From positions 1-64,000 of the forward strand of contig CAJNDS010000694.1 in the NCBI GenBank assembly GCA_905221605.1: DNA of 64,000 nt. The letters run 5' to 3'. Both the position numbers and the translations under genes were made by a program. Below the pieces are notes generated by a model that had not been told where the DNA came from, did not search any database, and saw nothing but the letters and a program-made list of their open reading frames with translations. Source of the stretch: Symbiodinium natans. Its lineage: Eukaryota > Sar > Dinophyceae > Suessiales > Symbiodiniaceae. Positions 31,671 to 39,723 of the stretch are shown one piece after another; positions within the stretch are counted from its first letter, which is position 1, and each line of letters begins with the position of its first letter.

Positions 31671-32183
31671 TCATACTTTTTCAAAATGTTTCCGTTTCAT
31701 ATATTTCAAAATCTTGTTTAAATCTCTTGTTACAGCTTCAAAGCTTATGTTATTAATTCTGCATGTGTATTTTGTGCTTTCGTCATTGTTATCTATAAAA
31801 TCCCAGTAAAAGATTTGATACAAAATTCCATATCTTTTTCGTGATAGTTTTGTTAGTAAGAATTTTTTTAAGTTATCATATGGAGGAAATTCATACAATA
31901 CTCTGAAAAAGAAGTTGACCCTGTTAAGTTTTGATTCATGTGTTTCTGAAAACTGGATTTCTTTTGATAACTCTTCACATTTACAGCAGGGTTCATAGTT
32001 GTATTTACAAATGTTTTTAATTAAATTGCGTGGTAAGTTTAAATTATAAAGGAGCAAGTTCTCGTCATTGAATTTACAAAATTTGCATTTACTCATGTTA
32101 CGATTTATTTGTTGTAAAGCTTCGTTTGCTGTGTTATCCATTTCGGTTTCACTTACGGCATCTTCCTCTTTTGCATACGGCAT
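31671..32183 (-). CDS. Viral Cys-rich protein A (paralogue pair)
   Basis: 170 residues, not recognised. Two cysteine clusters, KCKFCK near residue 33 and CCKCEEL near 66, could bind zinc. The spacing and intervening LLYNLNLP...I pattern recur in the next gene (32226-32828), so the two are probably paralogues. A charged C-terminal half follows. Start ATG 32183 is preceded by the shared upstream element at 32211. Stop is TGA. Confidence 0.75.
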   Translation of the reverse strand: MPYAKEEDAVSETEMDNTANEALQQINRNMSKCKFCKFNDENLLLYNLNLPRNLIKNICKYNYEPCCKCEELSKEIQFSETHESKLNRVNFFFRVLYEFPPYDNLKKFLLTKLSRKRYGILYQIFYWDFIDNNDESTKYTCRINNISFEAVTRDLNKILKYMKRKHFEKV

Positions 32184-32210
32184 ATGTTCCTACTATTAAA
32201 TGGTCGTTTA

Positions 32211-32220
32211 TCTTTAAGTC
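32211..32220 (-). promoter_or_regulatory. Shared upstream motif ACTTAAAGA
   Basis: On the coding strand this reads GACTTAAAGA about 28 bases before the ATG of the 31671-32183 gene, followed by AATAGTAGGAAC just before the start. One of five such sites. Confidence 0.6.
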
Positions 32221-32225
32221 TATTT

Positions 32226-32828
32226 TCAATTATTATAATCATCAAATACATCATTCAAATAATCTTTTAATTCATCATTATCAATATATTTTTCATCATA
32301 ACTTATTAAGTCATTTAAATATTCATAAACAATTAATTTACATAACCATTTATCAGCATATGTATTTTTATAATAACTACATCTCATTGTTAGTATGTTT
32401 GAATTAATTTGAATAAATTCTGTTAACCATTCCTTATTATGTAAATTTCTAATAATCATACAGAACTGAAAAGTTATTATCCTGTAACAGTTTCTCACAT
32501 ATGATTTTAATACTTTCTTAAATGGACTGTTCCCTCTATCAATAATTTTTTTCAATTGGTTTATTTCCCTTACTATGCTTCTATCATATTCATTATATCT
32601 AGATAAGTTAGTGCTTTTGAAATACTGTATTTGTTGTTCAATCTTACTTAAATGCTCGTTGTGTTTATTCTCTACTTCTTTTGCTCTCATATCGCCACAA
32701 TAATTACAACAATCATATGAAACGATTTTATCAGTTAAAACTTCAGGTAATATTTCATATAAGATTATTGATTTTGTATTTCTAATCTTTTTACACACGT
32801 TGCACTTGCTATAATCTAGGATGGTCAT
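32226..32828 (-). CDS. Viral Cys-rich protein B (paralogue pair)
   Basis: 200 residues, not recognised. N-terminal KCNVCKK and CCNYCGD clusters separated by an ILYEILPEVLTDKI stretch mirror the neighbouring 31671-32183 product. The rest is helical and charged. Intergenic space to the neighbour is only about 40 bases. Stop is TGA. Possibly a nucleic-acid-binding early protein; this is inference from the zinc-like clusters and the upstream motif. Confidence 0.75.
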   Translation of the reverse strand: MTILDYSKCNVCKKIRNTKSIILYEILPEVLTDKIVSYDCCNYCGDMRAKEVENKHNEHLSKIEQQIQYFKSTNLSRYNEYDRSIVREINQLKKIIDRGNSPFKKVLKSYVRNCYRIITFQFCMIIRNLHNKEWLTEFIQINSNILTMRCSYYKNTYADKWLCKLIVYEYLNDLISYDEKYIDNDELKDYLNDVFDDYNN

Positions 32829-32854
32829 AGTTCCTACTATTCTAGGTCGGTCTG

Positions 32855-32866
32855 TCTTTAAGTAGA
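32855..32866 (-). promoter_or_regulatory. Shared upstream motif TCTACTTAAAGA
   Basis: Coding-strand TCTACTTAAAGA ends 27 bases before ATG 32828, again followed by AATAGTAGGAAC directly before the start. Confidence 0.65.
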
Positions 32867-32907
32867 TACTAGAATATTATAAAGTTTAATTGTTTATAAT
32901 ATAATAG

Positions 32908-33330
32908 TTAGTGTCTCCATTCCCCCACTCCATGCCAACATTCGCTAATTTGTTCTTTTATTGGATAAAATATTTCTACTTTTTCATCATGTTTCATATC
33001 TTTATTTTCAAAAATATCTTTCAATATCTCAATTATTGTATAATAATTGGATTGCATTACAAGAGCACCACCTCTATTATATATCTTCTCACCGTTTGTT
33101 TTTATTAATTTTTCATCCATTATATTTTCATATATTTCTTTCATCCATTCGTGGTTCGGTTGTCCATACTCACTGAAAAGATTAAGATAATGAATAGCAA
33201 ATTCTTTATCATCACCTTCTCGGTATTCATTAAAGTTTTTCGTTAACATTTTAACTACATCATTATATTCAGGGTAAGGGTTCTTTTTGATGAATTTCTT
33301 AACAATTTTCTTTGCTTTATCAGTGTCCAT
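32908..33330 (-). CDS. Viral protein of unknown function
   Basis: 140 residues, helical and charged (KKIVKKFIKKNPYPEYNDVV at the start, ECWHGVGEWRH at the end). I recognise no family. It lies between the Cys-rich pair and the integrase on the same strand and has the shared upstream element at 33356. Confidence 0.7.
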   Translation of the reverse strand: MDTDKAKKIVKKFIKKNPYPEYNDVVKMLTKNFNEYREGDDKEFAIHYLNLFSEYGQPNHEWMKEIYENIMDEKLIKTNGEKIYNRGGALVMQSNYYTIIEILKDIFENKDMKHDEKVEIFYPIKEQISECWHGVGEWRH

Positions 33331-33355
33331 ATCACTAATATATTAAAGTCTTTTT

Positions 33356-33367
33356 TCTTTAAGTAGA
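33356..33367 (-). promoter_or_regulatory. Shared upstream motif TCTACTTAAAGA
   Basis: Coding-strand TCTACTTAAAGA ends 25 bases before ATG 33330. It overlaps the integrase gene's 3' side by position, so the compact spacing leaves little room for any other promoter. Confidence 0.65.
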
Positions 33368-33368
33368 T

Positions 33369-34301
33369 TTATTTATTTATTAACAATAATTCATGTCTCA
33401 TAAATTTTTTAGGTAAACCTTCTAAAACATAATATTTATTTAACTGCTTGTCTCTCTCAACTTCTTTAACTTCATATGTTTTCTCGCTCCATTTGCTCCT
33501 TGTTTCTTTTCTGCTGGTATAATTACCGCCACTTTTTGTAAAAACCTTTACAGTGTCACCTTCTTTAATATTAGGATAATTTCTCAAATATTTTTCTTTC
33601 ATTACTGAATTAGCTTTAACTTCTATATGATGCTCGTCTTTATGTGCTTCATTAGGCGTCATTCCTGTCGTGCTATGTTTCATTTGTTTATTGTATTTAT
33701 CCAAAACAGGTTTTAACATTATTGTCCACGCTCCCTTATGAACAAGCGCCCTATCGCCTATCATTTTCTTCAAGGTTCTGATCATGCGTTCTGCCACATT
33801 TGCGTGTGTTAAAGTTGTATTATGTGTTATGCCCTCATCTTTCAAATATTTTTGTAATGTTTTATCATTCAACGCTCCTTCATCATCACTATAAACTGAC
33901 TGGGGATGACCCATTACTTTGAAACATTCCTTTAAAGCGTTTAATACTGTCTCACCGTCTTTATTATACATAGGAACGACGTGACATTTTTTACTAAAAT
34001 TATCAACACAAACAAAACCATATAATGGATAACTTTCTTTAAAAGTATCAGTATCTTTCATTAGACTAATCATATTCATCAAATCCACAGAATAAATAGA
34101 ACGGGCAAAAGGAGCTGAATAACTATTATACTGTTTATAATTACTTCTCTGTTTTATTGACTGACTTTTCAACCATTCTTTAACTTCATTAAGTGTTACT
34201 ACTAATCCCGCTTTTATAGCATCATCATATAAACTCTTTGCACTCCCAAAACCTGACTCAATATCATAATACAACTCTGCTAATTTATTATTCTTACTCA
34301 T
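33369..34301 (-). CDS. Retroviral-type (rve) DDE integrase
   Basis: 310 residues. The RNase-H-like catalytic core carries a DDE set: Asp73 in YSVDLMNM, Asp139 in YSDDEGAL and Glu171 in NVAERMIRTLK. The order and context are those of integrases of Polintons and related viruses. A C-terminal SH3/chromo-like basic domain follows (DTVKVFTKSGGNY to HELLLINK). This enzyme would insert the viral DNA into the host genome. The N-terminal HHCC zinc domain is not obvious. It lies in the non-structural arm; unlike its neighbours it lacks the CTTAAAGA upstream element. Intact. Confidence 0.9.
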   Translation of the reverse strand: MSKNNKLAELYYDIESGFGSAKSLYDDAIKAGLVVTLNEVKEWLKSQSIKQRSNYKQYNSYSAPFARSIYSVDLMNMISLMKDTDTFKESYPLYGFVCVDNFSKKCHVVPMYNKDGETVLNALKECFKVMGHPQSVYSDDEGALNDKTLQKYLKDEGITHNTTLTHANVAERMIRTLKKMIGDRALVHKGAWTIMLKPVLDKYNKQMKHSTTGMTPNEAHKDEHHIEVKANSVMKEKYLRNYPNIKEGDTVKVFTKSGGNYTSRKETRSKWSEKTYEVKEVERDKQLNKYYVLEGLPKKFMRHELLLINK

Positions 34302-34306
34302 AATTA

Positions 34307-34333
34307 ATATTATTATAATTTAGATAATAATAT
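34307..34333 (-). terminator. Gene-end hairpin
   Basis: Perfect 10-bp inverted repeat ATATTATTAT / ATAATAATAT, loop 7, touching the stop codon of the 34333-34683 gene. Confidence 0.55.
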
Positions 34334-34683
34334 CAATTCCACAACAATATTTTTCTTCCTATCTTATCCATCATTTCTTTTTCCAGTCTTTCTTGGTAAA
34401 TTTCTTTACATCTCTTCGTGTTCATATGTTTAGATTTATTGGTATTGCTACTTATCTTTCTTCCACACTGTTCACATTCAAAGCATTTACTATTATTTTT
34501 AAAATAATCTTTAAAGTAGCCATTTTGTTTATATTTTTCGTTGTTCTTATCATTGTGTGACTTCTTCTTGGCTTGTGCTATTTCCTCACTATTCTCTTCA
34601 TCTAGCGAGTTCCACAGCACATCAAAAAGGTCATCATCAATGTTTAATTTTTCGCCTTTTTCCGTTACAAAGCAGGAGTTCAT
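34333..34683 (-). CDS. Viral zinc-knuckle protein
   Basis: 116 residues. An acidic N-terminus, a lysine/asparagine-rich middle, and a single zinc-knuckle (CEQCGRKISSNTNKSKHM, then KRC) of C-x2-C-x(n)-H-x(n)-C type. The same kind of knuckle ends the GIY-YIG protein and lies in the 37350-37922 protein. Probably nucleic-acid binding. It carries the shared upstream motif. Stop is TGA. Confidence 0.7.
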   Translation of the reverse strand: MNSCFVTEKGEKLNIDDDLFDVLWNSLDEENSEEIAQAKKKSHNDKNNEKYKQNGYFKDYFKNNSKCFECEQCGRKISSNTNKSKHMNTKRCKEIYQERLEKEMMDKIGRKILLWN

Positions 34684-34705
34684 CTTACTGTTTAATGTTA
34701 ATTAT

Positions 34706-34717
34706 TCTTTAAGTAGG
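34706..34717 (-). promoter_or_regulatory. Shared upstream motif CTACTTAAAGA
   Basis: Coding-strand CTACTTAAAGA ends 22 bases before ATG 34683. Confidence 0.6.
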
Positions 34718-34749
34718 GGGCGTTTTAGCACCCCCCCATAAAGTAATAA

Positions 34750-35547
34750 TTAACTACTTAATGTTCTTCTGCTATTCCTACTGCTTCTACTCCTTATGTA
34801 TTCTATGGTTTCTTGACTCCTACGAGAACTAATGACACTTTGAGGAGGACTTGGCTCTTCAACATATTCAATTGTTCTATCACTTGGAACGGAACTTTGA
34901 ACTGTTTCAGGAGGCGATGAATGAATATGTTCACTTAATGCTTCCTCTTCAACAGGTAATAATACACTTCTGTTTGAACTTCTTCTAGAACTTGATGATG
35001 AAGGCTCATAAGATTTTTTAACATTCATAGGTAAATCATCGTCGCTCTCTTGGCTTCTTATAGATGCTTCAGGCCGTACAATAATTTGTTCTTCATCAGT
35101 ATCTATTTGTTGCCTTCTACTTCTCATTTCTTCTCTTTCTTCTTTAAATTCGTCCTCACCAAACATAGCATCATAAACTCTAGACATGAATGATTTTTTC
35201 TGTGTCTGTTCGTGTTCTCTCTCCCTTTCTTGTTGTTTCTCACTACTTTTTATACTTGATACACTTTCATCTGTTTGTCTCTGTTTAACTTCTTCTAATG
35301 ATTTCATACTTTCACTTTCTGTTATGCTTGGTGTTTCATTGAATACATCCGTTTGTGTTCCCTTATCAGGGTTATCATTAAATAAAATGGTCTTCCTATC
35401 ATACTTACCTAAATCGAAGTCATCAAAATTAACGTCATCTAATAATAAACCTTGCTGTGTTCTTCTCTCTTTCTCTGGTAATATTCTTAATCTGCTTGTT
35501 CTTGCTTCCCTTGCAATTTCTTCATAAGTGGGGCGTAACCTCAACAT
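34750..35547 (-). CDS. Ser/Glu-rich viral protein with LRPTY N-terminus
   Basis: 265 residues, mostly disordered and rich in Ser, Arg and Glu, with long charged runs. The first residues (MLRLRPTYEEIAREA) match the start of the adjacent gene's product (KLRPTYDEM), suggesting a common targeting or docking signal. Probably a virion or assembly protein; no enzyme motif. No CTTAAAGA element upstream, consistent with a different expression class from the non-structural genes. Confidence 0.7.
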   Translation of the reverse strand: MLRLRPTYEEIAREARTSRLRILPEKERRTQQGLLLDDVNFDDFDLGKYDRKTILFNDNPDKGTQTDVFNETPSITESESMKSLEEVKQRQTDESVSSIKSSEKQQEREREHEQTQKKSFMSRVYDAMFGEDEFKEEREEMRSRRQQIDTDEEQIIVRPEASIRSQESDDDLPMNVKKSYEPSSSSSRRSSNRSVLLPVEEEALSEHIHSSPPETVQSSVPSDRTIEYVEEPSPPQSVISSRRSQETIEYIRSRSSRNSRRTLSS

Positions 35548-35556
35548 ATATTAATA

Positions 35557-35571
35557 AGTATATTTTATACT
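35557..35571 (-). terminator. Gene-end hairpin
   Basis: AGTATA / TATACT, 6-bp stem, loop TTT, spanning the stop codon of the 35565-36581 gene. Confidence 0.45.
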
Positions 35572-36581
35572 GGTAAAAAGGATTTTGCTATTGCTGTTGC
35601 TCCCGCTTTTGCTAGTGTTTCAACACCTGCTTTTGCACCAGCTACTGCTATGTCTCTTAAAGGTGTTGATGATGCTGGTTGTGATGGAACTAATGCGCCT
35701 ACTCCACTTGATGATGACGCTGATGGTTCTACTCTTTTGGATTTTACACGTCTTCTCTCTCTTTTAAACAACTTTATTTTACGACTTAATTTAGCACTGT
35801 CAAAATCTGCGTTCCATTCATCTAATTCTTTGTGACCCTCTATGATTGATACTAGGTATTGCTTCTTTTTCTGGTCTGTTGGTAGTTTATTCAATAAATC
35901 CACCATTTCATCCGTTAACAAATCTCTAACAAATAACTGAAACATTAACCCTCTATAAGTAACGCTATCATCGTTGAAGACTTGGTCAGGGTCAAAACCA
36001 CGTGTGTATGCTACTTTTTGTTCTAGCGCGGTTATTTCTGCTTCTTCTTCATTATCATCATCATTTTCTGCTGGAACATCCATTGAATGAACTTCAACGC
36101 CTGCTGGTAATGACTGATGATGAACGTCATCTAAATCACTTTTGGCATCTTCTACATGTTTTCTTTGTTCTGATAGCACCTGCAACCTTTTCAATGCACC
36201 GTCTAAATCATGAATGTAGTCTGGATACGTTTCTTCTTCTTCCATTCCTTCATAAACTTCTATTGGTGTATCATATCCGCTAGATGTTGCACTTGTTTGC
36301 ATTCCTGCTACAGCAGTTGATACACCATTCGTAACCCCATAATGATTTAGTTGTGCTCTTCTTAAATCATTCTTAACTTTATCCTCCTCTTGCTTCTTCA
36401 ACCCTAAAAAATCAATGTTATCAAATTGACTACCGAACTGGTTGTTTCTAAATAATGTTGCTCTTCTGTCAATTATTTTCTCTATTGGTGGTCGGTTCTC
36501 ATCCCCTTGACTTTCAATCATACCTACCATTTCATCGTAAGTAGGTCGTAATTTTAATTCAGATTTTAATGTTTTAATCAT
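35565..36581 (-). CDS. Viral protein with LRPTY N-terminus and Ala-rich amphipathic tail
   Basis: 338 residues. It begins with the shared (K/L)RPTYDEM motif near residue 10, then an acidic middle (EEEAEITALEQKVAYTRG), a basic stretch (KRERRRVKSKRVEP) and an alanine-rich C-terminal segment (VAGAKAGVETLAKAGATAIA) that would form an amphipathic helix. Amphipathic helices in minor virion proteins of other double-jelly-roll viruses help breach membranes; an equivalent role here is speculation. Located among structural genes. Confidence 0.7.
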   Translation of the reverse strand: MIKTLKSELKLRPTYDEMVGMIESQGDENRPPIEKIIDRRATLFRNNQFGSQFDNIDFLGLKKQEEDKVKNDLRRAQLNHYGVTNGVSTAVAGMQTSATSSGYDTPIEVYEGMEEEETYPDYIHDLDGALKRLQVLSEQRKHVEDAKSDLDDVHHQSLPAGVEVHSMDVPAENDDDNEEEAEITALEQKVAYTRGFDPDQVFNDDSVTYRGLMFQLFVRDLLTDEMVDLLNKLPTDQKKKQYLVSIIEGHKELDEWNADFDSAKLSRKIKLFKRERRRVKSKRVEPSASSSSGVGALVPSQPASSTPLRDIAVAGAKAGVETLAKAGATAIAKSFLPV

Positions 36582-36610
36582 TATTATATCTGAAGTTAGA
36601 TTTTAATTAA

Positions 36611-36931
36611 TTATATTAAATTTGACATAATCGTTTTTAATTCACCTTGTTTCTTCTTTAGCTCTTCTACTGTTCTTTCTGGCATCATTGGACGCTCTAA
36701 TTGTCTGTTTATATCATCTAATTGACCCTGATATAAACTTTTCTTTTGATGTTGCACCCAATCATTCCTCATAGCAATATTTTTACCTCTGTTTTCTGCT
36801 TCTTCAACTCTTAATTTTAAGTCTTCTAAATATTTTTTCCTACTTGCTACTCCTATAGTATCTTCTAAATCATAGTATTGTTGCACCTGTGGCATTCTTT
36901 TAAACTCTGGTTTACTCTTAAACATACTCAT
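36611..36931 (-). CDS. Small coiled-coil viral protein
   Basis: 106 residues, almost wholly helical with heptad-like spacing (KKYLEDLKLRVEEAENRG; VEELKKKQGELKTIMSNL). No family recognised. Sits in the structural arm and may be a scaffold or cement protein. Confidence 0.65.
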   Translation of the reverse strand: MSMFKSKPEFKRMPQVQQYYDLEDTIGVASRKKYLEDLKLRVEEAENRGKNIAMRNDWVQHQKKSLYQGQLDDINRQLERPMMPERTVEELKKKQGELKTIMSNLI

Positions 36932-36936
36932 ATTAC

Positions 36937-36964
36937 TAATAATATTAGATTATGAATATTATTA
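36937..36964 (-). terminator. Gene-end hairpin
   Basis: Perfect 10-bp TAATAATATT / AATATTATTA, loop 8, just 3' of the 36969-37325 gene and 5' of the next. Confidence 0.5.
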
Positions 36965-36968
36965 ATAA

Positions 36969-37325
36969 TTATTTCATTCTGAACTGAAGCGCTTCTTCAG
37001 GAAAATCAATAACATATTTGTCAATCTCATTCAACAACATTTTTACAGTGTCTTCATCAAGAAACTCATACTGATTATTGTTTAAATGCTCTTTCAGTTC
37101 ATTTAATGGAAATAGTTGTTTTGGAACAGGTTTTTCAGTTTTAACACACGCTTGTAAGACGACAAATTGCTTCATAAGTTCGTCATTGGTATCATAACCC
37201 TTAACATTTGTTAAATAATGATAACAGTAATTTGAAATTATACAACATTTCTCATCTGTGTCAAATGTTTTCATTTTTAATAGTTCATTTCTTACTATTT
37301 CCACCCTTTCAATATCACTCTTCAT
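36969..37325 (-). CDS. Viral protein of unknown function
   Basis: 118 residues, helical (VEIVRNELLKMKTFDTDEKC at the start). No motif recognised; packed between two structural-arm genes on the same strand. Confidence 0.65.
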   Translation of the reverse strand: MKSDIERVEIVRNELLKMKTFDTDEKCCIISNYCYHYLTNVKGYDTNDELMKQFVVLQACVKTEKPVPKQLFPLNELKEHLNNNQYEFLDEDTVKMLLNEIDKYVIDFPEEALQFRMK

Positions 37326-37339
37326 ATATATAGTATTTC

Positions 37340-37356
37340 GTTTTAACCTTTAAAAC
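37340..37356 (-). terminator. Gene-end hairpin
   Basis: GTTTTAA / TTAAAAC, 7-bp stem, loop 3, spanning the stop codon of the 37350-37922 gene. Confidence 0.5.
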
Positions 37357-37922
37357 ATACTCGTTTTAAACCTTGCTATCTTTTCCATCTTTTCCTGTTG
37401 TTTTGCTCTTCTTATTTCTGCATAAGATGATGCTAAAAGTTCTCTTGCTGTTGGAATTCTTGGTGGTGGTTCTGGTTCAGACATTCTAACAGGCTTACTT
37501 GGTTGTTGTATTTGTTCTTGTTGTGGTTGTTTATCTTTTACTGAATATTTTGTTTTCATTTCTTCCTCAATTTCTTTTCTCATTTGTTCCTTTAATTTAG
37601 TCCCATATGAATTTTGTTGTTTGTTTATTGGCCTTGTTTCTGTTGGTTGGCCTTTACAATTTCTCGGGTGTGAGTGTCTCAATGATTTTGGTAGCATCTT
37701 TTTATTACACGCTTCACATTCAACAAGCTCTACTACTTTAACACTTCTCGCTTGTTTCTTTGGTTTAGCTTTTGGTTTAGGTTCTACTTCTACTTCTTCA
37801 TTTTTAACTTCCTCTTCTTGCTTTTGTTCCTGTTTAGTTGCTTCTTCAATAACTTCATTAACCACTTCTTTAGTCTCTTCTTCATTTTTAACCTCCTCAA
37901 CATCCTCATTAATTGTTTCCAT
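37350..37922 (-). CDS. Glu-rich viral protein with zinc knuckle
   Basis: 190 residues. A glutamate/valine-rich N-terminal third, a basic stretch (PKPKAKPKKQARS), then a zinc knuckle CEACNKKMLPKSLRHSH with a following Cys, then a glutamine-rich tail. The knuckle resembles those in the 34333 and 41207 products. Likely nucleic-acid or protein binding; exact role unknown. Confidence 0.7.
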   Translation of the reverse strand: METINEDVEEVKNEEETKEVVNEVIEEATKQEQKQEEEVKNEEVEVEPKPKAKPKKQARSVKVVELVECEACNKKMLPKSLRHSHPRNCKGQPTETRPINKQQNSYGTKLKEQMRKEIEEEMKTKYSVKDKQPQQEQIQQPSKPVRMSEPEPPPRIPTARELLASSYAEIRRAKQQEKMEKIARFKTSMF

Positions 37923-37951
37923 ATTTTCTATATAGAAAATTATTTATACAT

Positions 37952-37974
37952 TTTAACCTCTAAAAAAGGTTAAA
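37952..37974 (-). terminator. Gene-end hairpin
   Basis: TTTAACCT / AGGTTAAA, 8-bp stem, loop 7, overlapping the stop codon of the minor capsid gene. Confidence 0.5.
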
Positions 37975-38789
37975 GTGAATGAGATGTCAACATTATTCAA
38001 ATTTACTACCTGATTTAAATTATTAGTAAGTCTAAAATTCAAACGACGAAGCATTTTACCCGATACATCAATATAATCAACACTACTTAACTCATTATCA
38101 TTAATAACTCCTAAATAGGGAACTGTTACATTTATTTTCTTTACTATTGATGAATTACCCGCTACTGTTAATTGGTTGTAGTTACTAATTTCATTACAAT
38201 GTAAATACAAACTCTTGAAGGGCACTAAATCTACAAAATTACTTGTGTAAGGTGCCACATTAGTATATGCATCAGTTGCCGGCGTTGTATTACCGATTAC
38301 TCTATTCATTGAACTTAAATTGTTAATGTCAACGGGGTCACTAAAACTACCAGCTAACGGAGCTACTTCACCATCAGTCAAAAGAACAAAAATAGCAGTT
38401 GCATAATTAGAACTGATTGTAAATTTATTAGTTGATGTGTTGTAACTTAAAGAATATGTATTTGGTCTGTCCCCTGTATCAACCAATAAATTAATAGCTA
38501 TTTGTATTGTTTGTGCTAAATCAACCGCTGTATAGTTTCCTTCAGGGATTGTTACTTTACGATAAGTAATACCTGCTATTACACCTGGGGGTATAACTTG
38601 ATGTCTCCAATTAATGTTATTATTAGTGCTGTTTATTGAATACCAAGAATGAGGAATGCTTACCTCGTGTATTTGACATAGCATATTATCTTCTAATTGA
38701 ACTGTTTCAGGTAAGTCAATTGTAAAATCGGACGGAGTGCCACTCACTTTATAACTACTATCAATATATACCTTTTTGAACGTAAGCAT
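37953..38789 (-). CDS. Minor capsid (penton-like) protein
   Basis: 278 residues of beta-rich sequence. The opening YIDSSYKVSGTPSDFTIDLP, followed by an EVSIPHSWYSIN segment, is the pattern I associate with penton/minor capsid proteins of Polinton-like viruses and virophages; the end (VNLNNVDISFTLTFFRG) is typical of a closing jelly-roll strand. It would form the five-fold vertices. It is transcribed away from the plus-strand arm holding the major capsid gene; a 39-base AT-rich gap separates it from the divergent hydrolase gene, so the two starts share one promoter region. Confidence 0.8.
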   Translation of the reverse strand: MLTFKKVYIDSSYKVSGTPSDFTIDLPETVQLEDNMLCQIHEVSIPHSWYSINSTNNNINWRHQVIPPGVIAGITYRKVTIPEGNYTAVDLAQTIQIAINLLVDTGDRPNTYSLSYNTSTNKFTISSNYATAIFVLLTDGEVAPLAGSFSDPVDINNLSSMNRVIGNTTPATDAYTNVAPYTSNFVDLVPFKSLYLHCNEISNYNQLTVAGNSSIVKKINVTVPYLGVINDNELSSVDYIDVSGKMLRRLNFRLTNNLNQVVNLNNVDISFTLTFFRG

Positions 38790-38828
38790 TATTAATTAAC
38801 TTACAAAATAAATTATAAGTTATTTTAT

Positions 38829-39450
38829 ATGTTTAAACATAAAAGAAGAAATGAAGGTATTTTGTATGAAGCGCCTAAAACAAGAAATAAAATACATAAC
38901 GATGTTAGGGAAGAGTTGGCGGGTAATGAATATATACCGACGGATACTTATGGATTAAAGAGAGCATACGAAGACCCTAACGGTATTTACAGGGACGGAG
39001 AGACTTTATACATAGCTGGTACAAAATCATTTCAAGATGCGGTAGATGATTTAAAATTACCGTTTTACCAGACAAGAAACACAAAAAGATATAAAGATGT
39101 TGATAATTTTATTCAAGATTATGCTATTGATATTGATGGTAAAAAGAATTATGGCATAAAAAATATAGTGTCTCATTCATTAGGCTCGGCGGTAGGACAA
39201 CAAATAAATAGTGATTATGGCAATATATTTCAAACAAGAAGTTATGGTGCGACCAGATGAGACAGGAACTAATTTACGAATACGGAAAGCCGGAGATGTT
39301 GTTAGTATGTTTGATAAAGGTAGTATAACATTAAACAGGGGGTCATTAGACCCCCTGCAAAATCATTCATATCAAGATATTGGTAATGTTCATAATAAAG
39401 AAGGGCATTTACCAATAACAAGTGATGAGTTTATGCAACAATTTAATTAA
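38829..39450 (+). CDS. Hydrolase with lipase-type nucleophile elbow, +1 frame change
   Basis: Frame 1 (38829-39260) encodes 143 residues up to a nucleophile elbow SHSLGSAVG and NIFQTRSYGATR, then meets TGA. The +1 frame is open from 39211 to 39450 and carries on with LRIRKAGDVVSMFDKGS, which is what class-3 lipase-like proteins show after the central strands (YGA..., then GDxVSxFD). So one gene appears to be read in two frames with the shift at AGA-TGA-GACAGG (39255-39266). This could be programmed +1 frameshifting, a mutation or a sequence error. Alpha/beta-hydrolases of this kind occur in several PLVs and virophages, perhaps for membrane attack; substrate unknown. Confidence 0.7.
39255..39266 (+). 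promoter_or_regulatory. Candidate +1 frameshift site AGATGAGACAGG
   Basis: AGA, then TGA stop, then GACAGG. Skipping the T of TGA continues the hydrolase frame. Ten of twelve bases match the site in the fibre gene at 42726-42737. Confidence 0.5.
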
Positions 39451-39469
39451 TTTCTCAAGAATATTAATA

Positions 39470-39664
39470 ATGTTTGCTTATAAATCTAGTAGTTATGAGA
39501 AAATGGAAAAGCCTAAACCAGATAAAAAGTTTAAACAGAACAGTTATGAAGAAATAAGAAAGTTAGTTGATGAGGGAGGAGAGATGCAATTGAAGGAGAC
39601 TATAAACACAAAGAAAGGAAATAAAAATAATCAAAATAATATTAAGTTTAATATATTTGATTAA
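39470..39664 (+). CDS. Small basic viral protein
   Basis: 64 residues from ATG 39470 (MFAYKSSSYEKMEKPKPDKK), very lysine/asparagine rich. The frame is open further left but overlaps the hydrolase end, so this first well-placed ATG after TAATAA is preferred. Unknown function; sits just before the major capsid gene and ends in a strong hairpin. Confidence 0.55.
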   Translation: MFAYKSSSYEKMEKPKPDKKFKQNSYEEIRKLVDEGGEMQLKETINTKKGNKNNQNNIKFNIFD

Positions 39665-39690
39665 GTATTTAAAAATATTTAATCAAATAT
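39653..39690 (+). terminator. Gene-end hairpin before the major capsid gene
   Basis: Eighteen-base arms (ATATTTGATTAAGTATTT and its near-perfect complement, one mismatch), loop of two. It covers the stop codon of the 39470-39664 gene. Confidence 0.65.
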
Positions 39691-39723
39691 AATTTAATTT
39701 TTTCTATAAATGAATATATAATT

